Source: a bacterium (GTDB lineage Bacteria; Auribacterota; UBA6266). From it: 64,000 nt of DNA. The translations under genes and the position numbers were made by a program. The stretch is taken from positions 1,279,549-1,343,548 of the forward strand of contig JALOBK010000001.1 of NCBI GenBank assembly GCA_023228325.1, in the 5' to 3' direction. The notes under the pieces were generated by a model. That model saw nothing but the letters and a program-made list of their open reading frames with translations, did no database searches and had not been told where the DNA came from. Position 1 is the first letter of the stretch. Every line of letters begins with the position of its first letter. Below are positions 19,491 through 27,277 of the stretch, piece after piece.

Positions 19491-19510
19491 AAATTTCCTG
19501 AGGATTTTAA

Positions 19511-19545
19511 AAAGGGGGCTTAATGAATCATGTTAAGTCCCCTTT
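19511..19545 (+). terminator. Stem-loop at the end of the surface cassette
   Basis: A 13-bp stem (19511-19523 with 19533-19545, one G-U pair) encloses a 9-base loop. It lies 20 bp after the membrane-anchored protein and before the ATPase genes. No good T-run follows, so it may be a weak terminator or an mRNA-stabilising 3' end rather than a classical intrinsic terminator. The rest of the gap to 19639 is AT-rich, with no clear promoter beyond a TATGAT at 19579. Confidence 0.5.
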
Positions 19546-19638
19546 CGACTATCTATTTATTGCCTGAGGCTCAGTCATTATGATAAAATTTCAATATTGA
19601 ACTTTGTATTTTAAAACAAATAAGAAAGGCAGATGTTA

Positions 19639-20379
19639 ATGGCACTTTTCTGGCAGTTAATCCTTATCCAGATAGTAACCTTCCTTCTCATCATACTTTT
19701 CCTCAGGTGGCTTTTCCTCAACCAGACCCGGAGGACGATAAAAAGGCTGCGGGAACTTAGCGAGGAAAAGCAGAAAGAGGAAAAAGCCCTTAAAGAAAAA
19801 ATTGAAAAGACGAAAAAGCAGATACAGGAAGAAATGGATAAAAGCAAAAAAGACGTCGAGGATCTCAGGAAAAAAGCGCGCGCCGATGCTGAAAAAGACA
19901 GGGAAGAAATTATTGAAAGAGCAAAAATCGAATCGAAAAAGGTGCTGGATGAGGCTTTACAGGAAAGCAAAAGAAGAGAGTCCGAGCTTATTATTGAGAT
20001 GCAGTCTAAATCCCTCTATCTGGCCGTTGATATGATAAAGCAGATTTTCAGCGATAAGAGGCTCGAGGAAATCCATCGGCATCTTGTAGATGATGTGATA
20101 GATGAGATAAAAAAGATAGATGAAAGCAAAAGAGATACAGGATCCGCCGCCGCAGTTGAAATTATCACTTCGATTAAGCTTACCGATGCGCAGATGAGAA
20201 AGTTAAAGGAAATATTAATCGGGAAAACAGGCGGAGATTTGAAATTTATCGAAAAACAGGAAGATGATGTTATCGCCGGGCTTGTAGTTAAAATCGGAGA
20301 ATGCATTATAGACGGTTCGCTGAAGAATAAACTTAAAAAGATCCTGCCCAAGATGAGGGAAAAAGTCAGGGCTGTTTAA
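19639..20379 (+). CDS. F-type ATPase fused b-delta subunit
   Basis: Stator subunit linking the membrane sector to F1. One N-terminal membrane helix (about 3-25) is followed by a long charged coiled coil (about 30-165), as in subunit b. The C-terminal 80 residues carry the signature of the C-terminal domain of delta/OSCP: AGLVVKIGECIIDGSLKNKL. The six-helix N-terminal domain of delta has no counterpart. The total of 246 aa is much shorter than the mycobacterial b-delta fusion and closer to the long b subunit of the alternate (N-type) ATPases. The start at 19639 is preferred over ATG 19633 because AAAGG (19625-19629) then sits 9 bases upstream. It is first in a run of ATPase genes that lacks subunit a. 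Confidence 0.82.
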   Translation: MALFWQLILIQIVTFLLIILFLRWLFLNQTRRTIKRLRELSEEKQKEEKALKEKIEKTKKQIQEEMDKSKKDVEDLRKKARADAEKDREEIIERAKIESKKVLDEALQESKRRESELIIEMQSKSLYLAVDMIKQIFSDKRLEEIHRHLVDDVIDEIKKIDESKRDTGSAAAVEIITSIKLTDAQMRKLKEILIGKTGGDLKFIEKQEDDVIAGLVVKIGECIIDGSLKNKLKKILPKMREKVRAV

Positions 20380-20397
20380 AGAGAGAGAAAACAGCAG

Positions 20398-21168
20398 TTG
20401 AAACTTGTTTTTAAAATATCAGTCTTATTTTTTGCCGTTCTTATCTTTTTCGGTTTTAAGTTCGGCGGCGACTGGAAAGTAAAGAAAAGCAAACATTTTC
20501 TGATTTACTACAAGCGCGCTCCTTATGGATATATCGGCAATGTGGCCCGGGAATCGGAAAGGTATTATAAGGAGATAACCGAATATCTCGGTTTGAGAAG
20601 GTTTAATTTCTGGACATTCGATAACCGATGTAAAATATATATATTCGAGAGCCTTGAAGATTACCTGAAAAATACCGGTTGCGAAGAATGGTCAAGAGGC
20701 CATGTTGACATAAAAGAAAAGGAAATAACCACATTTGTTATTCAGGAAGAGTTTTTTACGAATATACTTCCTCATGAGATGGGGCATATTATTTTCAGGG
20801 AAGTTATAGGTTTTAAAGCGAAGATACCGTTATGGCTTGATGAGGGGGTCGCGGTCCTTCAGGAAGAGAACAGGGACAATTATTTGGACGCCGCAAAAGC
20901 CCTGGTGAAAAATGATCTTTATATTTCGGTAAAATCCCTTTCGGATATCAGGGATTATAAGTACGTTATTCCGGTGATTTTTTACAGCGAGGCGGCGAGT
21001 TTAATAGAGTTTCTCCTTGATGTATACGGGAGGGATGAATTTATAAAATTCTGCAGGAAAATAAGAGACGGAATGGGATGGGAAGAAGCCCTTTTTAAAG
21101 TATACGGGTTTAAAAACCTTGAAGCTTTTCAGGGCGCCTGGATTAATAATATGAAAAAGCAGGTTTAA
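20398..21168 (+). CDS. Secreted metallopeptidase, peptidase-MA/gluzincin-like
   Basis: 256-aa protein starting at TTG with a purine-rich GAGAGAG upstream. The hydrophobic N-terminus (about 3-22) is a signal peptide or anchor. The zinc motif is H126-E-M-G-H130, and the LWLDEGVA segment about 24 residues later probably gives the third ligand, as in Peptidase_MA_2/M1-like gluzincins. The remaining C-terminal half is helical. It sits between the fused b-delta gene and the c-subunit gene, 3 bp before the latter, and so is part of the ATPase transcription unit. This position is unusual and its substrate is unknown. A role in processing envelope proteins is speculation. Confidence 0.72.
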   Translation: MKLVFKISVLFFAVLIFFGFKFGGDWKVKKSKHFLIYYKRAPYGYIGNVARESERYYKEITEYLGLRRFNFWTFDNRCKIYIFESLEDYLKNTGCEEWSRGHVDIKEKEITTFVIQEEFFTNILPHEMGHIIFREVIGFKAKIPLWLDEGVAVLQEENRDNYLDAAKALVKNDLYISVKSLSDIRDYKYVIPVIFYSEAASLIEFLLDVYGRDEFIKFCRKIRDGMGWEEALFKVYGFKNLEAFQGAWINNMKKQV

Positions 21169-21171
21169 AAA

Positions 21172-21390
21172 ATGAAACATATAACCGTAATTCTGATAAT
21201 GCTTATAAGCACATTGGGCCCTTCATCGGTGATCGCTTTTGTGGGTTATAAGAGCGTCGAAGCCCTGGGCAGAAATCCGTCTGCCGCGGCTAAAATACTG
21301 ATATCGATGCTGCTTGCGTTTATTTTCGCCGAAGTTATCGCGGTGCTGGGGATACTTTCGGTCTTTATGCTTTACGGCCATTGGCAGTGA
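21172..21390 (+). CDS. atpE: F-type ATPase c subunit (rotor ring), divergent
   Basis: 72-aa hairpin of two membrane helices joined by a polar loop (ALGRNPSA), equivalent to the R-Q/N-P loop that contacts gamma and epsilon. The ion-carrying carboxylate is E54 in FIFAEVIAVLG. The usual glycine repeat of helix 1 is degenerate (GPSSVIAFVG). The residue after E54 is Val, not the Ser/Thr typical of sodium-binding rings, and I21 occupies the position of the sodium-site Gln. Proton coupling is therefore the more likely reading. It starts 3 bp after the peptidase stop. The small size, hairpin pattern and neighbours make the assignment safe. Confidence 0.88.
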   Translation: MKHITVILIMLISTLGPSSVIAFVGYKSVEALGRNPSAAAKILISMLLAFIFAEVIAVLGILSVFMLYGHWQ

Positions 21391-21412
21391 TTTTTATAGA
21401 GGATGAAACGTT

Positions 21413-22873
21413 ATGGAAGGCAGAGAAGATAAAATCCCCCTTGTGGAAATCAAGGATACGGGGGAAATAAGGGAAATCAAGAAAGGTATTGTGAAATTAT
21501 CGGGCCTGCCTTTCTGCATAAACGGGCAGCTGGTGGAACTCGGACAGAATTTAAGGGGTATGGTAATAGGTTTTACGGATAAAAATGTTGTGGCGCTTGC
21601 CCTTGGAGATGAGACTTCTCTGAGTGTCGGGGATACTGTTTATGCGGAATCCGATATTTTTGAGGTTCCGGTCGGACCGAACCTGATAGGGCGAACAGTG
21701 AATGCTTTTGGCGAGCCTATAGATGATATGGGGAAGATTGAGCAGGAAGACAGTTATCCGATATTCAGAGAGGCGCCCGGTGTTATGGACAGGTCTCCTA
21801 TAACACAGCCCCTGTTAACGGGAATCAAAATGATAGATACGGTCATACCTCTCGGCAAGGGGCAGAGGGAACTTATAATAGGAGACAGGGTTACGGGAAA
21901 AACAACCCTTGCGCTTGATACCATCCTTAATCAAAAAGAGAAAGATGTCATCTGTATATTCTGCTGGATAGGGGGCAGTTTCTCTTCATTCCAGAAAATA
22001 ATCCAGCAGTTACAGAGGGAAGGGGCCATGGATTACACTATTGTCGTCGGAGCGCTCGCCTCTGATTCTCCGGCAGAGCAGTATGTTGCCCCGTATACCG
22101 CCGCTACTCTGGGCGAATATTTTATGTATAAGGGAAAAGATGTGCTGGTGACATTTGACAATCTGACCCGCCATGCCTGGATTTACAGGCAGATATCGCT
22201 TCTGTTGGAGAGGTCTCCCGGAAGAGAGGCGTATCCGGGAGATATATTTTATATACATTCACAATTGGTGGAGAGAGGAGCAAAGCTCAGCAATGAAAAT
22301 GGCGGCGGCTCAATGACCATGCTTCCTATAGTTGAAACCCAGGAAGGTGATGTCACGGGTTTTATCCCGTCTAACCTGATATCGATGACCGACGGACAGA
22401 TTTATTTAAATAGCTCGTTGTTCCATGAAGGGTTTAAACCCGCTATCGACCTGGGGCTTTCCGTATCCAGGATAGGCAGCAAAGTCCAGTGCGAAGCGAT
22501 CAAGGAAGTGGTCGGGCATCTTAAGGGGGAATACGCGCGTTACAGGGAGCTTGTGAGCCTGACGAGAGTAAGGGCAAAGTTATCCGCGGAAGTCGAAGAC
22601 AGGCTGAAAAAAGGCGAGATATTAAGCAGTTTCTTCGTACAGGATAAATCAACCCCCCTTTCCATAGAAGAACAGGTTATCCTTTTCTATGCTTACAGCA
22701 GGAACATACCCGAGCTCAAAGACGCTGATAAAAGACAGAATTTCAAAAGGAATATTTTTAAGTTTATTTCCGGGAAGACCCCCCATTTGATCAGAAAACT
22801 CTCGGATAAACTGTCATTGGCCGAAGATATCAAGCAGGGTTTAAACGAAGCTTTTGCCGATTTCTTTAAATAA
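21413..22873 (+). CDS. atpA: F-type ATPase alpha subunit
   Basis: Non-catalytic nucleotide-binding subunit of F1, 486 aa against the usual 500-510. The P-loop at 157-165 is GDRVTGKTT (canonical GDRQTGKT, so Q to V). The arginine finger R353 lies in SVSRIGSK. The beta-barrel entry VGPNLIGRTVNAFGEPID is intact. The N-terminus is about a dozen residues short: only 15 residues precede the first beta strand (TGEIREI), and they do not resemble the amphipathic helix that normally binds the delta N-terminal domain. This matches the missing delta N-domain in the fused b-delta gene. The gene begins 22 bp after atpE. Confidence 0.95.
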   Translation: MEGREDKIPLVEIKDTGEIREIKKGIVKLSGLPFCINGQLVELGQNLRGMVIGFTDKNVVALALGDETSLSVGDTVYAESDIFEVPVGPNLIGRTVNAFGEPIDDMGKIEQEDSYPIFREAPGVMDRSPITQPLLTGIKMIDTVIPLGKGQRELIIGDRVTGKTTLALDTILNQKEKDVICIFCWIGGSFSSFQKIIQQLQREGAMDYTIVVGALASDSPAEQYVAPYTAATLGEYFMYKGKDVLVTFDNLTRHAWIYRQISLLLERSPGREAYPGDIFYIHSQLVERGAKLSNENGGGSMTMLPIVETQEGDVTGFIPSNLISMTDGQIYLNSSLFHEGFKPAIDLGLSVSRIGSKVQCEAIKEVVGHLKGEYARYRELVSLTRVRAKLSAEVEDRLKKGEILSSFFVQDKSTPLSIEEQVILFYAYSRNIPELKDADKRQNFKRNIFKFISGKTPHLIRKLSDKLSLAEDIKQGLNEAFADFFK

Positions 22874-22893
22874 AGTTTTTACCGGGGATAAAT

Positions 22894-23763
22894 ATGCTTG
22901 ATTTGACAAAATTGAGGCAGGAACTTCAGTTTAACAAAGAAATAGGCGGTATTATCAATGTGCTGAAAGGCGTTGCGTCTTCGGAATTTTACAGGCTTCA
23001 GCGTGAGAGAAAAAGGTTAAATGATTTTGAAGAATGCCTTAACAGCATGTTTTCCGTCATTTCGTCCGTTGGCGAAGACAGTATTTTTGTAAAGGAATCA
23101 TCCCTTCCGGAAACGGTCGTTATGATTACTTCAGACCTTGGCTTTCTGGGCAAGCTGAACGTAGCTATCGTAACCGCCGTTATGGAAAAATATTCCGCCG
23201 GCAAAAAACTTGTTGTTGTCGGGAAACAGGGCTTGAGATATATGGAAACAGGGGAGGAAGATATAGTCAGTTTTCCCGGCATAAGCGATGAAGTTTCTCA
23301 CAGTGAAGTGGATTCCGTAGGCAATTATGTTTTTGACAGGTTTTTCAACGGGGAAACGGGCAGGGTAAATGTTGTTTTCCCCCATTTTATCTCATTCGGA
23401 GTGTGGGAAGTTGAGGAAAAACAGTTATTACCTTGCGGAAGCCTGTTTGAATCGTTCAGGGAAAAAAAGAAAATCGAGTATCTGATAGTTGAGCCTGCGT
23501 ACAAAAGGGTCCTGGAATATCTGGTTAAAGTATGGATTAACCATGTCCTTTACGGGATCTTATGGGAGAGCAAGCTTTCCGAATGGTCGGCAAGGGTAAT
23601 GCATCTGGAAAGAAGTTCCACTGAGATTAAGGAAATGGATAAAAAACTTAAATTCAGGTATTTCCGGATGCTTCATGAAAACAGCGATAAGAATATCAGG
23701 GAAATATTTTCCAGCCGGCTTGCCGTTTCCCGGCAGAACAGACAGATGCATAGCGCTGTATAG
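22894..23763 (+). CDS. atpG: F-type ATPase gamma subunit, divergent
   Basis: Central rotor shaft, 289 aa. The N-terminal helix (FNKEIGGIINVLKGVASSEF) aligns with the usual I..TQKITKAM..VA..K region but has diverged. The middle is a Rossmann-like domain (MITSDLGFLGKLN corresponds to the common SDRGLCGGLN). The C-terminal helix contains SEWSARVMHLERSS, matching the SE..ARM.AM..A signature. Position between alpha and beta confirms the identity. The catalytic-contact regions are less conserved than in typical bacterial gamma, as in the alternate ATPase lineages. Confidence 0.88.
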   Translation: MLDLTKLRQELQFNKEIGGIINVLKGVASSEFYRLQRERKRLNDFEECLNSMFSVISSVGEDSIFVKESSLPETVVMITSDLGFLGKLNVAIVTAVMEKYSAGKKLVVVGKQGLRYMETGEEDIVSFPGISDEVSHSEVDSVGNYVFDRFFNGETGRVNVVFPHFISFGVWEVEEKQLLPCGSLFESFREKKKIEYLIVEPAYKRVLEYLVKVWINHVLYGILWESKLSEWSARVMHLERSSTEIKEMDKKLKFRYFRMLHENSDKNIREIFSSRLAVSRQNRQMHSAV

Positions 23764-23789
23764 CGGCGTACAATCGGGAGAAAACAGAT

Positions 23790-25211
23790 ATGCCGGATAA
23801 AAACATAACGAAAAACGGGACGCCGAACGGTAAAGTGACCGGTATCCAGGGCCCGGTTGTAATAGTCAAGTTTGATTCGCCTGAACAGATGCCCGACATA
23901 TATGATGTCCTGGAAACAAGGACGTATGACGGCAAAAAAGTTGTCCTTGAGGTCTTTGAGTATCTTTCCAGGAGAGCCACCGATGTCGGTGATGTGGTGA
24001 GATGCATATCACTTTCTCCCCTGTCCGGACTGCAGAGAAACGCGGAAGTTGTGTCTGTCGGAGGCGGCATAAAAATCCCCGTGGGCGAAAAGGTGTGCTC
24101 GAGGATATTGAATGTTTTCGGTGAACCGGTAGACAAAAAAGGCCCGGTTGATTCCAAAGAGTTTGAGTTGATACATAAAAAGCAGAAAATTGATTTTGGT
24201 ATGTCCAAAACCAAACAGATGAAATTTGAGATGCTTGAAACGGGGATAAAAGTCATAGATTTGCTTTTTCCTATGATAAAAGGCACCAGGACCGGTATTT
24301 TGGGGGGAGCCGCGCTCGGCAAAAGTGTTATCATTCTTGAACTTATGCATAATGTGACAAAAAAACAGAAAGGTTATTGCGTATTTACGGGCGCGGGAGA
24401 AAGAATAAGGGAAGGCAATGAACTTTATAATGAGTTAGACAGGCAAAAAATACTTGAGCGTTCGGTGCTTGCTTTCGGGCAGATGAACGAGCCTCCGGGA
24501 GCCAGGTTTGAAATAGTGCATACCGGTATTACGCTGGCGGAACATTTTCAGGACAAAGGCAATGACGTGCTTTTCTTTGTTGACAGTGTTTTCAGGTTTG
24601 CCCAGGCCGGAAGCGAAATATCGACGCTGCTCGGGAGAATACCGTCCGAAACGGGATACCAGCCCACTTTGACTTCGGAAATGAGCGATTTTCAGGAAAG
24701 AATAAGGTCTTCGGGCAGGGCCGCTATTACCGCCATAGAAGCTGTTTATGTGCCGAGTGACGATTTGACTGATCCTGCCGTAGTCAGCATTTTCAGTTAT
24801 CTCGATTCGATATTGATTCTTTCAAGGCAGCATGTCCAGCTGGGACTTTATCCCGCGATAGACCCTCTCCTCTCTTCTTCGTCGTATATGGATCCGCATA
24901 TAATCGGAAGCAGGCATTTTGAAGTGGCTCAGAATGTAATAATCATCCTGAACAAATTTGAAGAGCTGAGAAGGATAGTGTCGATAATCGGAATCGAAGA
25001 ATTATCGAGGGAAGACAGGATTATGTTTGAAAGAGCCCGGAAGCTGAGGAATTTTCTGACTCAGCCTTTCTTTACCGCAGAACTTTATACCGGGAAAAAA
25101 GGCGTGTATATCCCCCTGGAAAAAACTATTCGCAGCTGCGAAAAAATTATTTCGGGCGAAATGGATAAAGTTCCGCCTGAAGACCTGTATATGATAGGTG
25201 AGATTGAATAA
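23790..25211 (+). CDS. atpD: F-type ATPase beta subunit
   Basis: Catalytic subunit, 473 aa. The P-loop at 172-179 is GGAALGKS, where the family consensus is GGAGVGKT, so three positions differ while the catalytic Lys (K178) is kept. The general base E204 lies in GERIREGNEL. MNEPPGAR, GYQPTL and SDDLTDPA are present. The FRF loop reads DSVFRFAQAGSE in place of DNIFRFTQAGSE. The protein is therefore likely active but divergent. A 58-bp gap separates it from gspE, and the epsilon gene normally found next is displaced beyond gspE. Confidence 0.95.
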   Translation: MPDKNITKNGTPNGKVTGIQGPVVIVKFDSPEQMPDIYDVLETRTYDGKKVVLEVFEYLSRRATDVGDVVRCISLSPLSGLQRNAEVVSVGGGIKIPVGEKVCSRILNVFGEPVDKKGPVDSKEFELIHKKQKIDFGMSKTKQMKFEMLETGIKVIDLLFPMIKGTRTGILGGAALGKSVIILELMHNVTKKQKGYCVFTGAGERIREGNELYNELDRQKILERSVLAFGQMNEPPGARFEIVHTGITLAEHFQDKGNDVLFFVDSVFRFAQAGSEISTLLGRIPSETGYQPTLTSEMSDFQERIRSSGRAAITAIEAVYVPSDDLTDPAVVSIFSYLDSILILSRQHVQLGLYPAIDPLLSSSSYMDPHIIGSRHFEVAQNVIIILNKFEELRRIVSIIGIEELSREDRIMFERARKLRNFLTQPFFTAELYTGKKGVYIPLEKTIRSCEKIISGEMDKVPPEDLYMIGEIE

Positions 25212-25269
25212 AAGCCCTTAAAATATCTTCTTTAGAAGGCTGAGTTTTAATATAGGAGAGACATGGATT

Positions 25270-27003
25270 ATGGTGATGAAACTGGGCGAGATACTCATAA
25301 AAGACAATCTTATTTCTAAAGATGAACTCGGGATTGCTTTAAGGGAGCAGCAGAAAACTTCGGAACCGCTTGCGAAAGTTCTGATAAAACTGGGATATTT
25401 AAAAGAGGAAGATTTACTTCCCGTGCTTTCGAAACAGCTTAAAATTCCCGTTGTTGATATTAAAAACGCGGATATCGATGAAGCGGCCGTTAAGAAAGTG
25501 CCGGCAAAATTCGCGTGGCATTATAAGATTATGCCGGTCAAATTTGAAAAAAACACTTTAACCGTTGCTACATCCGACCCCCTGCATTCGCTGAATGACC
25601 TGCAGTTATTCCTCGGAGTGGATATAATAGGCGTCCTCGCTCCGGAGAAGGAAACCATTAAGACTATAAAGAAATATTACGGCGTCGGGGCTGAAACCGT
25701 CGAAGGCATTATGGCAAAACAAAAGTTGGAAGATGAGCCGGACAATACGGAAAGGATGGATGAAGTTGAAGACATTGAAAAAATGGCCGCGGAAGCCTCG
25801 GTTGTCAAATTGGTCAACCAGATTATTCTTGATGCCCACAAAGCAAGGGCAACCGATATCCACATAGAGCCCTTCAGAGGGAAACTGGGTTTGCGCTACA
25901 GGGTAGACGGGGTGCTGTATAATGCCAATGTTCCCAATGAGATGAGCAGGCTTTTCCCCTCTATAATATCGAGGATAAAAATAATGTCTAAACTCGACAT
26001 TGTGGAGAGAAGGCTGCCCCAGGACGGAAGAGCCGCGGTAAAAATAGGCAAAGAAGAATTCGACCTGAGGATTTCCGTCATACCGACCAGACACGGTGAA
26101 AGCCTTGTAATAAGGGTTCTTCCGACAAAAATGCTTTTCAGCCTTGAAAAACTCGGATTAAAACCGGATGAGTTGAAAATAATGGAGAATCTCGTCAAAA
26201 AACCCAACGGTATCATATTCGTAACAGGCCCGACGGGCAGCGGAAAAACCACAACCCTTTACGCCTGCCTGAGCAAAATCAAAAGTTCGGAAAACAAGAT
26301 AATTACCCTCGAAGACCCTATTGAATACGAAATAGAGGGGGTTACCCAGATACAGATAATGCCTGAAATAGGATTTACATTTGCGCAGGGTTTGAGAAGT
26401 GTCCTGAGGCATGACCCTGACATTATGATGGTAGGCGAAGTAAGAGACTATGAAACAGCCGAACTTGCCATCAGGATTGCCTTAACCGGGCATTTGATTT
26501 TTTCAACTGTGCATACCAATGATGCCGCCGGAGGCGTGACCAGGCTTATTAATATAGGGATTGAGCCGTTTTTGATAACTTCATCCGTTGAAAGTTTTAT
26601 AGCGCAGAGGCTGGTGCGCGTGATTTGCCCTGAATGCAAAGGGGAGGATACTTCAATAGCGGATGAAGTCGGTAAAATGATATTGCAGGACATAGATAAT
26701 TTTAACCGGAAGCAGAAGGCGGACAGTTTGATTAAGATTCCCGAAACCCTGAAATTTTATAAGGGGAAAGGCTGTGATTCCTGTAATCATACGGGGTATA
26801 AACAAAGAAGCGCGATATATGAGATGTTGTTGATCAACAGGCCTATCAAAGAGCTCATACTCGAGAAAGCTTCTACTGACAGGATAAGGGACAAAGCCGT
26901 CGAACAGGGCATGAAGACCCTGCGCGTTTCCGGCTGGGAGAAAGTTCTGGAAGGGCTTACCACTCCGGAGGAAATATTGAGGGTAACGCAGACTGCGGAT
27001 TAA
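25270..27003 (+). CDS. gspE: Type II secretion / type IV pilus assembly ATPase (GspE/PilB)
   Basis: Cytoplasmic hexameric ATPase that drives pseudopilus assembly, 577 aa. An N-terminal MshEN/GspE-N domain (about 4-150) is followed by the RecA-like motor. Walker A is GPTGSGKTTT (G320-K326). The Asp box, Walker B (IMMVGEVRDYETAELA) and His box (TGHLIFSTVHTNDA) are all present. A tetracysteine zinc motif is split between CPEC and CDSC. GGAG at 25256-25259 supports the ATG at 25270. It heads the secretion genes but is followed by the ATPase epsilon gene rather than gspF. Confidence 0.95.
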   Translation: MVMKLGEILIKDNLISKDELGIALREQQKTSEPLAKVLIKLGYLKEEDLLPVLSKQLKIPVVDIKNADIDEAAVKKVPAKFAWHYKIMPVKFEKNTLTVATSDPLHSLNDLQLFLGVDIIGVLAPEKETIKTIKKYYGVGAETVEGIMAKQKLEDEPDNTERMDEVEDIEKMAAEASVVKLVNQIILDAHKARATDIHIEPFRGKLGLRYRVDGVLYNANVPNEMSRLFPSIISRIKIMSKLDIVERRLPQDGRAAVKIGKEEFDLRISVIPTRHGESLVIRVLPTKMLFSLEKLGLKPDELKIMENLVKKPNGIIFVTGPTGSGKTTTLYACLSKIKSSENKIITLEDPIEYEIEGVTQIQIMPEIGFTFAQGLRSVLRHDPDIMMVGEVRDYETAELAIRIALTGHLIFSTVHTNDAAGGVTRLINIGIEPFLITSSVESFIAQRLVRVICPECKGEDTSIADEVGKMILQDIDNFNRKQKADSLIKIPETLKFYKGKGCDSCNHTGYKQRSAIYEMLLINRPIKELILEKASTDRIRDKAVEQGMKTLRVSGWEKVLEGLTTPEEILRVTQTAD

Positions 27004-27020
27004 CAGGGGGTTTTATAACG

Positions 27021-27260
27021 ATGTTCAAAGTGACCGTATACAGCGCCGCGGAAGAGTCAGTGCTCTACAGGGATGAGTCTTCGTGCGTTATCCTTCCATC
27101 CGAGGAAGGGGAGATATCGGTAATGGAGTTTCACCGCCCTATTGTTTCAACATTGAATAAGGGGACCATCAGGATTGACCGTAAAAAGCAGTTTAAGATA
27201 AGAGGCGGCATAGCCGCTATGAGCGGGGCCGAGCTCAGGATAATCATAGAACCGCTGTAA
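27021..27260 (+). CDS. atpC: F-type ATPase epsilon subunit, short form, inside the secretion operon
   Basis: 79-aa protein matching only the N-terminal beta-sandwich of epsilon: VILPSEEGEISVMEFHRPIV corresponds to the LPG..GE.GVL.GHAP.. signature, and the tail IRGGIAAMSGAELRIIIE to .V.GGFAEV....V.IL.. . The two C-terminal inhibitory helices are absent; short forms of this kind are known in some phyla. It lies between gspE (17 bp before) and gspF (17 bp after), separated from atpD by the whole of gspE. The assignment rests on the motif and the proximity of the other ATPase genes. Confidence 0.8.
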   Translation: MFKVTVYSAAEESVLYRDESSCVILPSEEGEISVMEFHRPIVSTLNKGTIRIDRKKQFKIRGGIAAMSGAELRIIIEPL

Positions 27261-27277
27261 TTTTAAGAGAAAGCCAG

